64,000 nt of DNA. It comes from Thermosulfuriphilus ammonigenes (GTDB taxonomy: Bacteria; Desulfobacterota; Thermodesulfobacteria; Thermodesulfobacteriales; ST65). This document shows positions 18,621 through 26,352 of the stretch, piece by piece. The stretch's first letter is position 1; each line of letters begins with the position of its first letter. The notes beneath the pieces are model-generated. The model did no database searches and had not been told where the DNA came from. It saw only the letters and a list, made by a program, of their open reading frames with translations. The position numbers and the translations under genes are program-made. The stretch is taken from assembly GCF_011207455.1 (NCBI RefSeq), contig NZ_CP048877.1:612576-676575 (forward strand), in the 5' to 3' direction.

Positions 18621-20189
18621 TTAAATTAGGCCCGGATTGTTCTTAATGAGGAGGAAGAGAAGTCCAGCTACTATCAAGTAACCGACGACCGCCATCCCCG
18701 TAAAGACCAAGTTCTTATAAAAGCGCCTTCTTCTCTCTTTCTGATTAAGGATAAGGGGAACAGCGGCAATAACCGGAATCTTGAGTTCGGTTTCCACCTG
18801 TTCTACATCGTAGAAGGCCTTACTTAGAAATTCCATGGCCAAGGCCAACCCCACTCCTAGCCCCAAGGAGAGAACCAGCGTCAGGGCCAAGATCTTCTTT
18901 ACATTCGGTTTTGAAGGCTTCTCTGGCACCCGGGCCGGATCAATAATTCTAAATTGCTCCCCTTTCTGATAGCGCTCAAGGGCCTCGGCCTGTTCGGCCG
19001 CTATCTTTTTGGCCAAAAGGGTCTGGTAGGTCTTCTGGAGATTCTCGTAGTCTCGGGTGAGGTCTATAAGTTGTTGCTCCCTTTCAGCTGTATTCTCCAA
19101 TCTTTTCTGGTAAAACTGAATCTTCTTTTTAACATCTTTGGCCTCTAAACGCAGCTTGCTCAGCTCTATATTCAGGGCTTCAAGCTGGCGTTTGATATCT
19201 AAAATAACCGGATTGATCACCTGATTGTCATCTTTGGTCTTTGAATCTTTAGCCTCTTCCTTTTGCTCTTTCTCCAGCTTTTTGATCATGGCCTTAAGCC
19301 TGATGACATCAGGATGTTGCTCAGTGTAGCGAGTAAGAAGGGAGGCCAGGCGTTTTTTAAGGATTTCCACATCCGAGGTCCCTTCCCGGGTCTCATCCCG
19401 GGTTGAAGCCGATAAGGCTTCTTTCTGACGACGCTTCTGGAGCTCTATCTCCTCATTGAGTTGCCGCTGGAGAAGAATCTTCCGGTCTTCAGCAGCCCGA
19501 ATATTCTCCTGAATAATCTCCAGCTGATCGGTGAGCCTCTGGAGCATGGCCATGTTGGTCTGGCGCTGCTCAGGAAGCTCCCCCATGTATTTCTTCTTAA
19601 AGTCTTTGATGGCCTTTTCCCTCTTTAGGAGCTCGGCTTCCATGCGGGCCAGCTCCTGAGCCAAGAATTCCGAAGTACTTCTAGCCTGTTCTTCTCTAAG
19701 TTTAAGATTTTCTTCGATGAACATGTTGGCCAAGGCGTTGGTCACCCGAGCAATAAGAACAGGATCTCTCCCTTCATAGCTGAGAACAAAAATATTCCCC
19801 TTACTTCTCCGGGGTATCTCTACCTTGATCTTCTTTCGCATGGTCTCAACTACTGTCTCCATAGGATATTTGGCCCGCATCTCCGGGTAAAGATCAAACT
19901 GTTCGATGACCCGCTCTAGATTAGTCCGGCTGGTGATCTCCTGCCAGATGGCCTGAATGCGCTCCTGAACGTCTCCAGTTACGGTAGATTGAACATAGCT
20001 TTCGGGCACTTTTTGTCTGACGACAACGATAGTAGTTGATGTTTTGTACACCTTAGGAGCAGTGAAGCAGTAAAGAATACCCAAGATGAGCAAAGGGATA
20101 GGGGTAAAGATCAAAATCCACTTCCTTCTACGGGCAAGATTCAAATACTTGTCAAGATCAAACTGAGCCTGCTGATTGGCTTCCATCAT
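18621..20189 (-). CDS. Polysaccharide chain-length determinant (Wzz/PCP family, XrtA type)
   Basis: This inner-membrane polysaccharide co-polymerase has 522 residues. It has an N-terminal transmembrane helix (WILIFTPIPLLILGILYCF), a large periplasmic coiled-coil region rich in Glu, Lys and Gln (residues ~170-390), a second helix before ALAMEFLSKAF and a further hydrophobic C-terminal segment (GMAVVGYLIVAGLLFLLI). The proline-rich PARVPEKPSKPN motif before the second helix is a PCP hallmark. Two consecutive ATG codons (20189 and 20186) could both serve as start. The first overlaps the stop of the outer-membrane protein gene. It probably pairs with the downstream BY-kinase. Confidence 0.9.
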   Translation of the reverse strand: MMEANQQAQFDLDKYLNLARRRKWILIFTPIPLLILGILYCFTAPKVYKTSTTIVVVRQKVPESYVQSTVTGDVQERIQAIWQEITSRTNLERVIEQFDLYPEMRAKYPMETVVETMRKKIKVEIPRRSKGNIFVLSYEGRDPVLIARVTNALANMFIEENLKLREEQARSTSEFLAQELARMEAELLKREKAIKDFKKKYMGELPEQRQTNMAMLQRLTDQLEIIQENIRAAEDRKILLQRQLNEEIELQKRRQKEALSASTRDETREGTSDVEILKKRLASLLTRYTEQHPDVIRLKAMIKKLEKEQKEEAKDSKTKDDNQVINPVILDIKRQLEALNIELSKLRLEAKDVKKKIQFYQKRLENTAEREQQLIDLTRDYENLQKTYQTLLAKKIAAEQAEALERYQKGEQFRIIDPARVPEKPSKPNVKKILALTLVLSLGLGVGLALAMEFLSKAFYDVEQVETELKIPVIAAVPLILNQKERRRRFYKNLVFTGMAVVGYLIVAGLLFLLIKNNPGLI

Positions 20190-21448
20190 TACCTTCTTAT
20201 CTCATGAGATAAATTTATTCTTAAAATTAGGCTATTTTCCCGATATTCTTCGCTGGATTGTTCCGCATCTCTGATTCTATAAGAGTATGACAAAGAAACA
20301 TTTATTTTGGGATTCAGCATTCTTTTTATAGAACAAGAAAAACCATAAAAATCGTCCGTTCTGTCATTAATGTCTTTATACTCCTGGGTGCTATAATAGG
20401 CTGAGGCCTGACCAGTAATATACGGCCCTAATTCGGCTGAGATCGAAGCAGAAAAGCGTCTATACTGAGTAAAACCTCTATTTTCAGCATCGACATATTG
20501 TCCACGGTAGCCGCTAGCCCCTGAGAGAGAAACATTATAGTGTTCAAATCTTCGATTAAGATTAAAAGTGTAAGTCAGGCTACTGTCTTGGCCGCTCTCT
20601 TCTGTATCTCTGAGATAATATCCCAAACTTAAACTATAGCTCAGAGTCTCGGTAGGAGATTGGTTGTAAGATAGCGAAAAACTATGAGTTTCATAGTCAT
20701 TTTGGGCCGAAGATTTAAAGTCCATAGTGGTATAAGAGTATTGTAGCCCCACAGAGGTATGAGGATTTAAACGATAAGTGTAAGAAAATGATGGACTCCA
20801 GCTCTCCTGCCCCGGCTTAGTGTCATATTCGTACCGGCTCCAGGTAAGATCCAGACCGGCCTCATGTCTGGGCCCCCAACCATATCTCAAACCAAACCCG
20901 GGGCTGTATTGAAGGCTATCCTCTACAGCCGGATCGTCCGAGCCAAAACGGTTATCGGAATAATGAAGGTCAAGGAACCCTTTCTCGGCAAATTGATAAG
21001 AAAGCCTTCCCGAAACAGTATTTCGGTAAGAAGGCTTCCGGGTACGACGGACGGCCAGTATATCTGGCTGGTATCTAAACTCCGAAGGTTGTTCTGTCCG
21101 ATAAAAGATCTCTGAGATGTTCATAAAAAGACGCTCTCTTAGTTGCTCATCCCAAAAGATGGTCAGGGTCTGACGGGTAGAGTCATTTCGGTCTTCTCTT
21201 TTATACCTGGTTATTCCCAGTTCATAGTCGACTCCTAGACTGCGATATTGAGTCACCTGTTTCAGGCTGATACCCGGCCCCAAAACGGTAATCCAATCTG
21301 ACTTCTCTCCAGTTGGAGCAAGGTAGAGATTGTCAGTATATTCTTCGGACATGAAAACCCGAGGCATTAAGCGAAGCTCGGAAGCCCGGACACTGAAAGT
21401 CAAGAAAAGAAAAAGCAGGAGCAAACAAAAAACAAGTCTATGAACCAT
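20189..21448 (-). CDS. XrtA-system outer membrane beta-barrel protein
   Basis: This 419-residue protein has a signal peptide (MVHRLVFCLLLLFLFLTFSV, cleavage near VRA) and alternating aromatic/polar beta strands with many Tyr, Ser and Arg-Tyr pairs, ending in a charged strand. It resembles the uncharacterised outer-membrane protein found in XrtA loci. The frame extends 9 codons upstream to a TTG at 21475. The ATG at 21448 was chosen because AAGGGGG lies just before it and the signal peptide then starts at residue 1. Its AT content is visibly higher than that of its neighbours. A pore for polymer secretion is a reasonable guess, not shown. Confidence 0.82.
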   Translation of the reverse strand: MVHRLVFCLLLLFLFLTFSVRASELRLMPRVFMSEEYTDNLYLAPTGEKSDWITVLGPGISLKQVTQYRSLGVDYELGITRYKREDRNDSTRQTLTIFWDEQLRERLFMNISEIFYRTEQPSEFRYQPDILAVRRTRKPSYRNTVSGRLSYQFAEKGFLDLHYSDNRFGSDDPAVEDSLQYSPGFGLRYGWGPRHEAGLDLTWSRYEYDTKPGQESWSPSFSYTYRLNPHTSVGLQYSYTTMDFKSSAQNDYETHSFSLSYNQSPTETLSYSLSLGYYLRDTEESGQDSSLTYTFNLNRRFEHYNVSLSGASGYRGQYVDAENRGFTQYRRFSASISAELGPYITGQASAYYSTQEYKDINDRTDDFYGFSCSIKRMLNPKINVSLSYSYRIRDAEQSSEEYRENSLILRINLSHEIRR

Positions 21449-21457
21449 ATTTGCCCC

Positions 21458-21476
21458 CTTGGGGATTTTCCCCAAG
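21458..21476 (-). promoter_or_regulatory. Hairpin overlapping the Shine-Dalgarno of the outer membrane protein gene
   Basis: A perfect 7-base inverted repeat (CTTGGGG / CCCCAAG, loop of five) ends inside the AAGGGGG Shine-Dalgarno of the gene starting at 21448. In the mRNA the 3' arm shares its AAG with the ribosome-binding site, so folding could reduce initiation. This is direct sequence observation; a regulatory role is inferred. Confidence 0.4.
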
Positions 21477-21568
21477 TTTTTAACAAAAGGAAGACCTTAG
21501 TGCCAGTTATATCCTAAAATTAAGGAATGGACCTGCGATAGGGCTCCAGACAGCACTAAAAGGCTATC

Positions 21569-22144
21569 TTAGGGAACAACGATGGTATCGTCCGGCCGAA
21601 TGAATATGTTCTGTTCCAGATCTTCCCCCTGGATTACCCTTTTGTAATTAAAGCGAAGCTTCTTTTCCTTATTCCCTTCACGTCGCAGGATAATGATGTT
21701 TTCCTCATTGGCCCATTCGGCCAGCCCCCCGGCCTTAGAAAGGGCCTGAAGCACTGTTAATCTCTTAACCAGAGGATATTCCCCCGGTTTGTTTATCTTT
21801 CCGATGATATAAAAGACCTTATAGCTTTGCTTTACCGTTACCGAAACTTCGGGAACCTCAATATACTTTTTAAGTTTTTTTTCTATAGCCCCTTTAAGCT
21901 CCATCGGTGTCAGACCAGCAGCTCGAATATCGTTTACAAGCGGAAGGGTGATCATTCCATCGGTGCGAACGATGATCTCACTTCGGGAAAGATCTGGCTC
22001 ATGCCAGACCAAAACTTCAAGAACATCTCCGGGGCCTATAGTATAAGGCCCTTCCACCGAAGTCGTTTCAGCCCCGGCAAGCCCCTTCCCTAAAAAGAGG
22101 CACAAAGACAAAAAAAGCAGCCCCCTTAAGAAGGCAGTTTTCAT
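21569..22144 (-). CDS. Polysaccharide export protein (Wza-like, XrtA type)
   Basis: This 191-residue periplasmic/outer-membrane export protein starts with a signal peptide (hydrophobic residues 8-20, cleavage near GLAGA). A Poly_export domain carries YTIGPGDVLEVLVWHEPDLS, and one SLBB domain includes YIIGKINKPGEYPL and LSKAGGLAEWANEENI. The mature N-terminus lacks an obvious lipobox cysteine. It is shorter than E. coli Wza, as is usual for exosortase-locus homologues. It starts within the last four bases of the HNH gene and is followed after a 120-base gap by the outer-membrane protein gene. Confidence 0.92.
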   Translation of the reverse strand: MKTAFLRGLLFLSLCLFLGKGLAGAETTSVEGPYTIGPGDVLEVLVWHEPDLSRSEIIVRTDGMITLPLVNDIRAAGLTPMELKGAIEKKLKKYIEVPEVSVTVKQSYKVFYIIGKINKPGEYPLVKRLTVLQALSKAGGLAEWANEENIIILRREGNKEKKLRFNYKRVIQGEDLEQNIFIRPDDTIVVP

Positions 22145-22446
22145 GAAGATTCCTCCTTCTCAGGATTCCCACTCCTTATCCTGCAGAGATATTCCTCCCA
22201 CTCTATCGGTAGGAGATACTTTTTCTTGTTATTACACTCTTTACAGGCGGGCACTAAATTCTCCTTGACGGAGAGTCCCCCTCGAGAAATAGGAATCACG
22301 TGATCCATGGTTAATTCTTTAGGTGGTACCCGACGGCCACAATAATAACATCGGCCAATGGCGCAACGTCGCCGCCACCATTTGGTAGCCCGCAGGCGCC
22401 GAGCCTTGTGTTTTTCACGACGAATATGTTCTTCATCCAGAAGCAT
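22141..22446 (-). CDS. HNH endonuclease-family protein
   Basis: This small protein (101 residues) has a zinc-ribbon HNH fold: Cys33 and Cys36 in CYYCGRR, the metal/catalytic Asp48-His49 in TMDHVIPISRGG, Asn63 in KENLVPAC, and Cys68/Cys71-Asn72 in CKECNNKK. The N-terminal 30 residues are strongly basic, which suits DNA binding. It begins 6 bases after proC and overlaps the export gene by four bases, so it is in the same transcript. HNH proteins of this size include free-standing nucleases of unknown role. No intein, restriction or phage genes are next to it. Confidence 0.85.
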   Translation of the reverse strand: MLLDEEHIRREKHKARRLRATKWWRRRCAIGRCYYCGRRVPPKELTMDHVIPISRGGLSVKENLVPACKECNNKKKYLLPIEWEEYLCRIRSGNPEKEESS

Positions 22447-22452
22447 TGGACT

Positions 22453-23265
22453 TCATTTTACTTCTTTAGCCAACTCTTGGGAACGTCTGGTAGCCGCCTC
22501 CACGGCCTCAAACAAAACCCCTTTAAAGCCTGCCTTTTCCATCTTTTGAAGACCTGCGATAGTGGTGCCTCCAGGAGAAGTGACCATGGCCTTTAGTTGG
22601 TAAGGATCTTTGCCGGTTTCCTTGGCCAAGCGAGCAGCCCCAAGGACAGTCTGAATAACTAGTTTCTCAGCCTGAGGCCGAGGCAACCCCACCCTCACCC
22701 CGGCATCAATAAGGCCCTCGATAAAGGCAAAGACATAGGCCGGTCCAGATCCAGACAGACCGGTTACGGCGTCCAAATAGACTTCCGGGAGGCAAAGGGC
22801 TTCACCAATAGCCGAAAAGATCTGTTGGGCCTGATCTAGATCCTTTTCCGTAGCCGAGGCTCCAGGAGAAAGGACACTCATGCCCTCAAGAACTAAAGCC
22901 GGAGTATTGGGCATGACCCGGATAACCCGAGTCCCCTCGGGAAGCCTGGACTCTAAAAAGGAAAGGGGAATCCCGGCAGCGATAGAGATGATCAGGTGTC
23001 TTTCTTCTACAGCAGGGGCAATCTCCGTAAGCACTTCGGCCAGAACCTGGGGTTTTACAGCCAGAATAACTGTCTCCACCTTGGCCAAAATCTCTTTATT
23101 CTCGGAGACAATGATTACCCCATAGTTCTTTTTAAGATAATCCCGGCGCTCTTTTTGAGGCTCGGAGATAAAAATCTCTCTAGCCTTGGCCACCTTAGCG
23201 GTCAGGATTCCTCTTACCAGGGCCTCGGCCATTTGCCCCCCTCCGATGAATCCTATCTTCGCCAT
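22453..23265 (-). CDS. proC: Pyrroline-5-carboxylate reductase
   Basis: This enzyme makes proline by NAD(P)H reduction of pyrroline-5-carboxylate. The 270 residues start with the dinucleotide-binding motif IGFIGGGQMAEAL, contain VILAVKPQVLAEVL and VIRVMPNTPALV, and have the C-terminal dimerisation/active-site region GLSGSGPAYVFAFIEGL and VTSPGGTTIAGL. A GGGGAGG ribosome-binding site precedes the ATG. The 212-base divergent gap to the ComEA-like gene must hold its promoter. A TTGACA box lies at 23341-23346 on this strand, but no good -10 box sits at the right spacing. It heads the co-directional run into the exopolysaccharide genes. Confidence 0.96.
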   Translation of the reverse strand: MAKIGFIGGGQMAEALVRGILTAKVAKAREIFISEPQKERRDYLKKNYGVIIVSENKEILAKVETVILAVKPQVLAEVLTEIAPAVEERHLIISIAAGIPLSFLESRLPEGTRVIRVMPNTPALVLEGMSVLSPGASATEKDLDQAQQIFSAIGEALCLPEVYLDAVTGLSGSGPAYVFAFIEGLIDAGVRVGLPRPQAEKLVIQTVLGAARLAKETGKDPYQLKAMVTSPGGTTIAGLQKMEKAGFKGVLFEAVEAATRRSQELAKEVK

Positions 23266-23477
23266 TGTTTCCTCCCCATTTTTTATCTTCTCCTATCACC
23301 CGAGGCGCCCTAGCACAAGAAATCCTCCCGGGTTTCTAATTGTCAAGAATTTAATCTGTTTCAAACCTTTAACTCCAGACTTATGTAATCCTGAATTAGG
23401 GCCTTAAGGACTTCTCAAAAGAGACCGATTGGTTTCTAAACCCTTCTTAAATTCTTTTAAATCTAGGAGGTGGGTAG

Positions 23478-23741
23478 ATGAAAGGTTTACGTTCTCTGGT
23501 CGTTGCGTGGTTGTTTGTCTTCTTTCTGGCTACTGGGGCCTTGGCCGGAACCAATCTCAACACGGCTTCGGCTGCCGAACTGGAGCTTCTTCCAGGCATT
23601 GGCCCCAAGACTGCTCAGGCCATTGTAGAGTACCGTAAGGCCCACGGCCCCTTTAAATCCATTGACGAGCTCCTAAAAGTTAAAGGAATCGGTTCTAAAA
23701 AGTTAGAAAAGATAAGACCACTTGTGACCGTGGAAGACTGA
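23478..23741 (+). CDS. Secreted ComEA-like helix-hairpin-helix protein
   Basis: This 87-residue protein has a signal peptide (hydrophobic residues 7-20, cleavage after GALA) followed by two helix-hairpin-helix motifs: LLPGIGPKTAQAIVEYR (residues ~38-53) and LLKVKGIGSKKLEKI (about 65-79). The segment NLNTASAAELELLPGIG is the classic ComEA C-terminal domain. Such small periplasmic DNA-binding proteins act in DNA uptake in some bacteria. Here no other competence gene is nearby, so that role is unproven. The ATG at 23478 has AGGAGG eight bases upstream. It is monocistronic and ends at a strong terminator. Confidence 0.9.
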   Translation: MKGLRSLVVAWLFVFFLATGALAGTNLNTASAAELELLPGIGPKTAQAIVEYRKAHGPFKSIDELLKVKGIGSKKLEKIRPLVTVED

Positions 23742-23750
23742 TTACCCAAC

Positions 23751-23787
23751 AAAAATAGGGGCGGCTTAAGGGGCCGCCCCTATTTTT
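23751..23787. terminator. Bidirectional intrinsic terminator
   Basis: A perfect 15-base-pair stem (AAAAATAGGGGCGGC at 23751-23765 pairing with 23773-23787, loop of seven) has an A-tract on one side and a T-tract on the other. It lies between the stop codons of the convergent ComEA-like and SLOG-like genes and should end both transcripts. Confidence 0.92.
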
Positions 23788-23805
23788 GTTTTATTTGTAT
23801 GACAG

Positions 23806-24354
23806 CTAATCAGAAAAAGAGCGTCTAAAGAGCTCCTCAATGGCCTTCTGCCCCTCATCATTAAGGTTTCTGGTCCCTGTACCGACAAAGCTAGAGTGAC
23901 TAATCGAGGGAATCTCTTTTACCCAAGAGCCCTCCTTCCAGGTAAACCAGCTCTTTTGTTTCTGGTCAAAAACATGAAGGGGACGATTGAAAAGTTTGGC
24001 CAGCTGGGCAGCCCAACCGGTACCTCCCTTAACATTCCCATCCTCTAAGATTTCACCTACAATAAAAACTTGGTAGCCCTTGTTGACCATATGAAAAATT
24101 ACCTGGAGAACCCTCCTAATCTTCTCTGGTCGGGCATAGTTGCGGTTCATCATTCGAGAGACCAGCTCCATACTTATATCGCCTCGTCTGAGTTCCTCTT
24201 CAGAAAGGACAATTAAATTTCTGGCCCGATCTGGCACCCGGCCCTCCCAGGTGAAGACAAACTCTTTTACTCCCCATTTTTCGGCCATCTCTCCAAAGAA
24301 GGCCTCCGCGCCTTTAAGACCACTATGGTAGAGAGTGCAATCTTCAGGCTTCAT
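23806..24354 (-). CDS. Uncharacterised SLOG/Rossmann-like protein
   Basis: The function of this 182-residue cytoplasmic protein is not known. Three motifs look like nucleotide-binding turns of the SLOG/LOG-like superfamily: YHSGLKGAE (residues 9-17), GGTGWAAQLAKLFNRPLHVFD (about 110-130) and VGTGTRNL (157-164). The helix FFGEMAEKWGV after the first motif also fits SLOG members that begin with an SG-x-KGAD-type turn. AAAGGAG precedes the ATG. It is a single gene with its own predicted promoter (24386-24413) and shares a terminator with the ComEA-like gene. Binding of a nucleotide or ADP-ribose derivative is inferred from the family only. Confidence 0.7.
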   Translation of the reverse strand: MKPEDCTLYHSGLKGAEAFFGEMAEKWGVKEFVFTWEGRVPDRARNLIVLSEEELRRGDISMELVSRMMNRNYARPEKIRRVLQVIFHMVNKGYQVFIVGEILEDGNVKGGTGWAAQLAKLFNRPLHVFDQKQKSWFTWKEGSWVKEIPSISHSSFVGTGTRNLNDEGQKAIEELFRRSFSD

Positions 24355-24385
24355 AAAAAATCTCCTTTCACCAAAATGAGGCCCC

Positions 24386-24413
24386 TATTTAGTCTATTGT
24401 GGATGTTTGTCAA
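24386..24413 (-). promoter_or_regulatory. Predicted sigma-70 promoter of the SLOG-like gene
   Basis: On the minus strand a perfect -35 box TTGACA (24408-24413) is followed after 16 bases by TAAATA (24386-24391, four of six to consensus). The start codon lies about 30 bases further on. The match is moderate and rests on sequence alone. Confidence 0.5.
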
Positions 24414-24476
24414 TCATTTTTATTCAAAGACAACCTGATCTGAAATAAGCTTAAGGCTAAAAGTTTTCTTCAGAAC

Positions 24477-24506
24477 AAAAAAAGCCGCCATCTGTGGCGG
24501 CTTTTT
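24477..24506 (-). terminator. Intrinsic terminator after tRNA-Gly(GCC)
   Basis: Read on the minus strand, the inverted repeat AAAGCCGCCA / TGGCGGCTTT with a loop of four is followed by a run of seven T. It lies 12 bases beyond the 3' end of tRNA-Gly and should end the tRNA transcript and any read-through from rplQ. Confidence 0.9.
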
Positions 24507-24518
24507 AGTCTTATAAAA

Positions 24519-24593
24519 TGGAGCGGGAAACGGGATTTGAACCCGCGACATCCACCTTGGCAAGGTGGCGCTCTACCACTGAGCTATTCCCGC
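24519..24593 (-). tRNA. tRNA-Gly, anticodon GCC
   Basis: The 75-base gene folds as a full cloverleaf: acceptor GCGGGAA/TTCCCGC, anticodon stem CCACC/GGTGG with loop TTGCCAA, T arm GCGGG-TTCAAAT-CCCGT. The 3' CCA is encoded. It reads glycine GGC and GGT codons. It lies 57 bases after rplQ, has its own consensus promoter and is followed by a terminator. Confidence 0.96.
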
Positions 24594-24609
24594 CCGCTCA
24601 GCGACTTAA

Positions 24610-24639
24610 ATTATATAGCCTTAGGTGAAGGGCTGTCAA
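24610..24639 (-). promoter_or_regulatory. Consensus sigma-70 promoter of tRNA-Gly(GCC)
   Basis: Perfect -35 TTGACA (24634-24639) and perfect -10 TATAAT (24610-24615), 18 bases apart, on the minus strand in the gap between rplQ and tRNA-Gly. The predicted start near 24603 leaves a leader of about 10 bases before the mature tRNA. Confidence 0.8.
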
Positions 24640-24650
24640 CCACTCAAGAA

Positions 24651-25286
24651 TTAGGGCTCCTTTTTCTCCGAAGACTCCGAAGTGGCCTGGACCTCGACCT
24701 TCTCCTCCGCCTCCTCTGCCTCGGCCCCTTCAGATACTGTCTCTGCTTGGACCTCAACCTCTTCATTCTGGAGGGATTCCTGCTCTTTAGCCTCCTCGTT
24801 AGCCTGACTTTTGACCTCGGACTTCTCTTCTTCGGAAGATCCTTTAGAGATTGAAGCCTGGGAAGCCTCAGTCACTTTAGGGGCTACGGTGGCCTCTGAC
24901 TTTGGCCGGGTACGTCTTTTTCGAGCTAAAGATTCTGTTACCAGTTCGATAACAACCAGGGGAGCACCATCGCCACGACGAAAACCATACTTTATAATTC
25001 GGGTATATCCCCCGTTTCTATCTACATATCGCTCTCTTATCTCTGAGAAGAGTCTCTTAACGACCTCCTTGTCCCGAATCACGGCCAAGGCCTGGCGTCT
25101 GGCATGCAGGGTGCCCTTTTTGGCCAGTGAAACCATTTTATCAGCTAAACGACGAAGCTCTTTCGCCTTGGCCTCGGTAGTGATTATCCGCTCATGGGCA
25201 AACAGCGAGGTAACCATATTACGTAACATGGCCTGCCGATGAGAAGACGTCCGCCCCAATCTTCTACTCACCTTCCTGTGTCTCAT
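24651..25286 (-). CDS. rplQ: Ribosomal protein L17 with a long acidic C-terminal tail
   Basis: This large-subunit protein near the exit tunnel begins [20 protein letters not shown]; the L17 core spans residues 1 to ~120 (for example ANLVTSLF-like [22 protein letters not shown] and [20 protein letters not shown]). Residues ~121-211 are extra: a short basic linker (RKRRTRPK) and then about 80 residues rich in Glu, Ser, Ala, Gln and Val with no Cys, Trp, Tyr or Phe. Typical L17 has about 115-130 residues. The ATG shares one base with the rpoA stop. It is the last protein gene of the alpha operon. Confidence 0.95.
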   Translation of the reverse strand: MRHRKVSRRLGRTSSHRQAMLRNMVTSLFAHERIITTEAKAKELRRLADKMVSLAKKGTLHARRQALAVIRDKEVVKRLFSEIRERYVDRNGGYTRIIKYGFRRGDGAPLVVIELVTESLARKRRTRPKSEATVAPKVTEASQASISKGSSEEEKSEVKSQANEEAKEQESLQNEEVEVQAETVSEGAEAEEAEEKVEVQATSESSEKKEP

Positions 25287-26332
25287 TAGGAAGCACCTTC
25301 CTTCTCTTTGGTCTCTTCTTTTTCTTGGGTTGGAGGAGTCCAGTTGTCTAGCTTCATGCCAAATTTAAGCCCCATAGAGGCCAAAATCTCTTTAATCTCA
25401 TTAAGCGATTTACGACCAAAGTTTTTGGTCTTAAGCATTTCGGCTTCTGTTTTCTGAACCAGCTCACCAATGTAGTTTATATTGGCATTTTTTAGACAAT
25501 TAGCCGAACGAACAGAAAGCTCCAGCTCATCCACCCGTTTATTTAGGTGTTCCAGATAAGAAGGAACCTCCTCCTCGGCCTCTTCAGGGATGGCTGGCTC
25601 TGCCGTGGCTTCATCAAAGTTTATAAAGACATTGAGTTGTTCCTTAAGGATTTTGGCGGCGTAAGCCACAGCATCGTCGGCAGAAACAGTCCCGTCTGTC
25701 CAGACTTCAAGGACCAAGCGGTCATAATCAGTTATACGCCCCACTCTGGCTAGAGTCACATTGAAGTTTACCTTCTTAATAGGAGAAAAAATGGCATCAA
25801 TAGGGATAACCCCTATGGGCATCTCTTCTTCTTTATTCCTCTCCGCCGGAACATATCCCTTACCCCACTTGACCAACATCTCCATCTTCAGGCGGCCATC
25901 TTTAGTAAGAGTAGCTAGATGGTGATCCGGGTTCATAATCTCAATCTCTTCATCCGTCTGGATATCACCGGCCTTAACTTCTCCCGGCCCCTGTTTGTCA
26001 AGGGTAATCGTCTTGGGGGCTTCCCGAAGCATTCGGATCCTTACCCCTTTAAGGTTAAGAACAATATCGGTGATATCCTCCACTACTCCAGGAAGACTAG
26101 TAAATTCATGCTCTACCCCGTCTATCTTAACGGAGGTAATGGCCGCTCCTTGAAGAGAGGAAAGCAGAACCCTTCTTAAGGCATTACCAAGGGTAACCCC
26201 AAATCCTCTTTCTAAGGGTTCAATGATAAACTTTCCATAAGCCGGAAGCTGACTGTCTTCGTCAATGACCAGCCCTTTGGGCTTAATTAGTTCCCGCCAG
26301 TTTCGATAAAATGGAATTTTTTGCTCAGACAT
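25286..26332 (-). CDS. rpoA: RNA polymerase subunit alpha
   Basis: The alpha subunit (348 residues) dimerises to start core RNA polymerase assembly and contacts UP elements and activators. The N-terminal domain has [20 protein letters not shown] and [18 protein letters not shown]. The C-terminal domain follows a Glu/Pro-rich linker (residues ~237-255) and shows [16 protein letters not shown] and [17 protein letters not shown]-like sequence with the DNA-contacting arginine and helix-hairpin-helix turn. It sits between rpsD and rplQ in the standard alpha operon and overlaps rplQ by one base. Confidence 0.97.
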   Translation of the reverse strand: MSEQKIPFYRNWRELIKPKGLVIDEDSQLPAYGKFIIEPLERGFGVTLGNALRRVLLSSLQGAAITSVKIDGVEHEFTSLPGVVEDITDIVLNLKGVRIRMLREAPKTITLDKQGPGEVKAGDIQTDEEIEIMNPDHHLATLTKDGRLKMEMLVKWGKGYVPAERNKEEEMPIGVIPIDAIFSPIKKVNFNVTLARVGRITDYDRLVLEVWTDGTVSADDAVAYAAKILKEQLNVFINFDEATAEPAIPEEAEEEVPSYLEHLNKRVDELELSVRSANCLKNANINYIGELVQKTEAEMLKTKNFGRKSLNEIKEILASMGLKFGMKLDNWTPPTQEKEETKEKEGAS

Positions 26333-26352
26333 AAGCCTCTATTCTCACCCCT

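Noticed and set aside
23341-23346. TTGACA box upstream of proC on the minus strand
   Set aside because: No -10 sequence with more than three matches lies 16-18 bases downstream, so I do not list it as a promoter.
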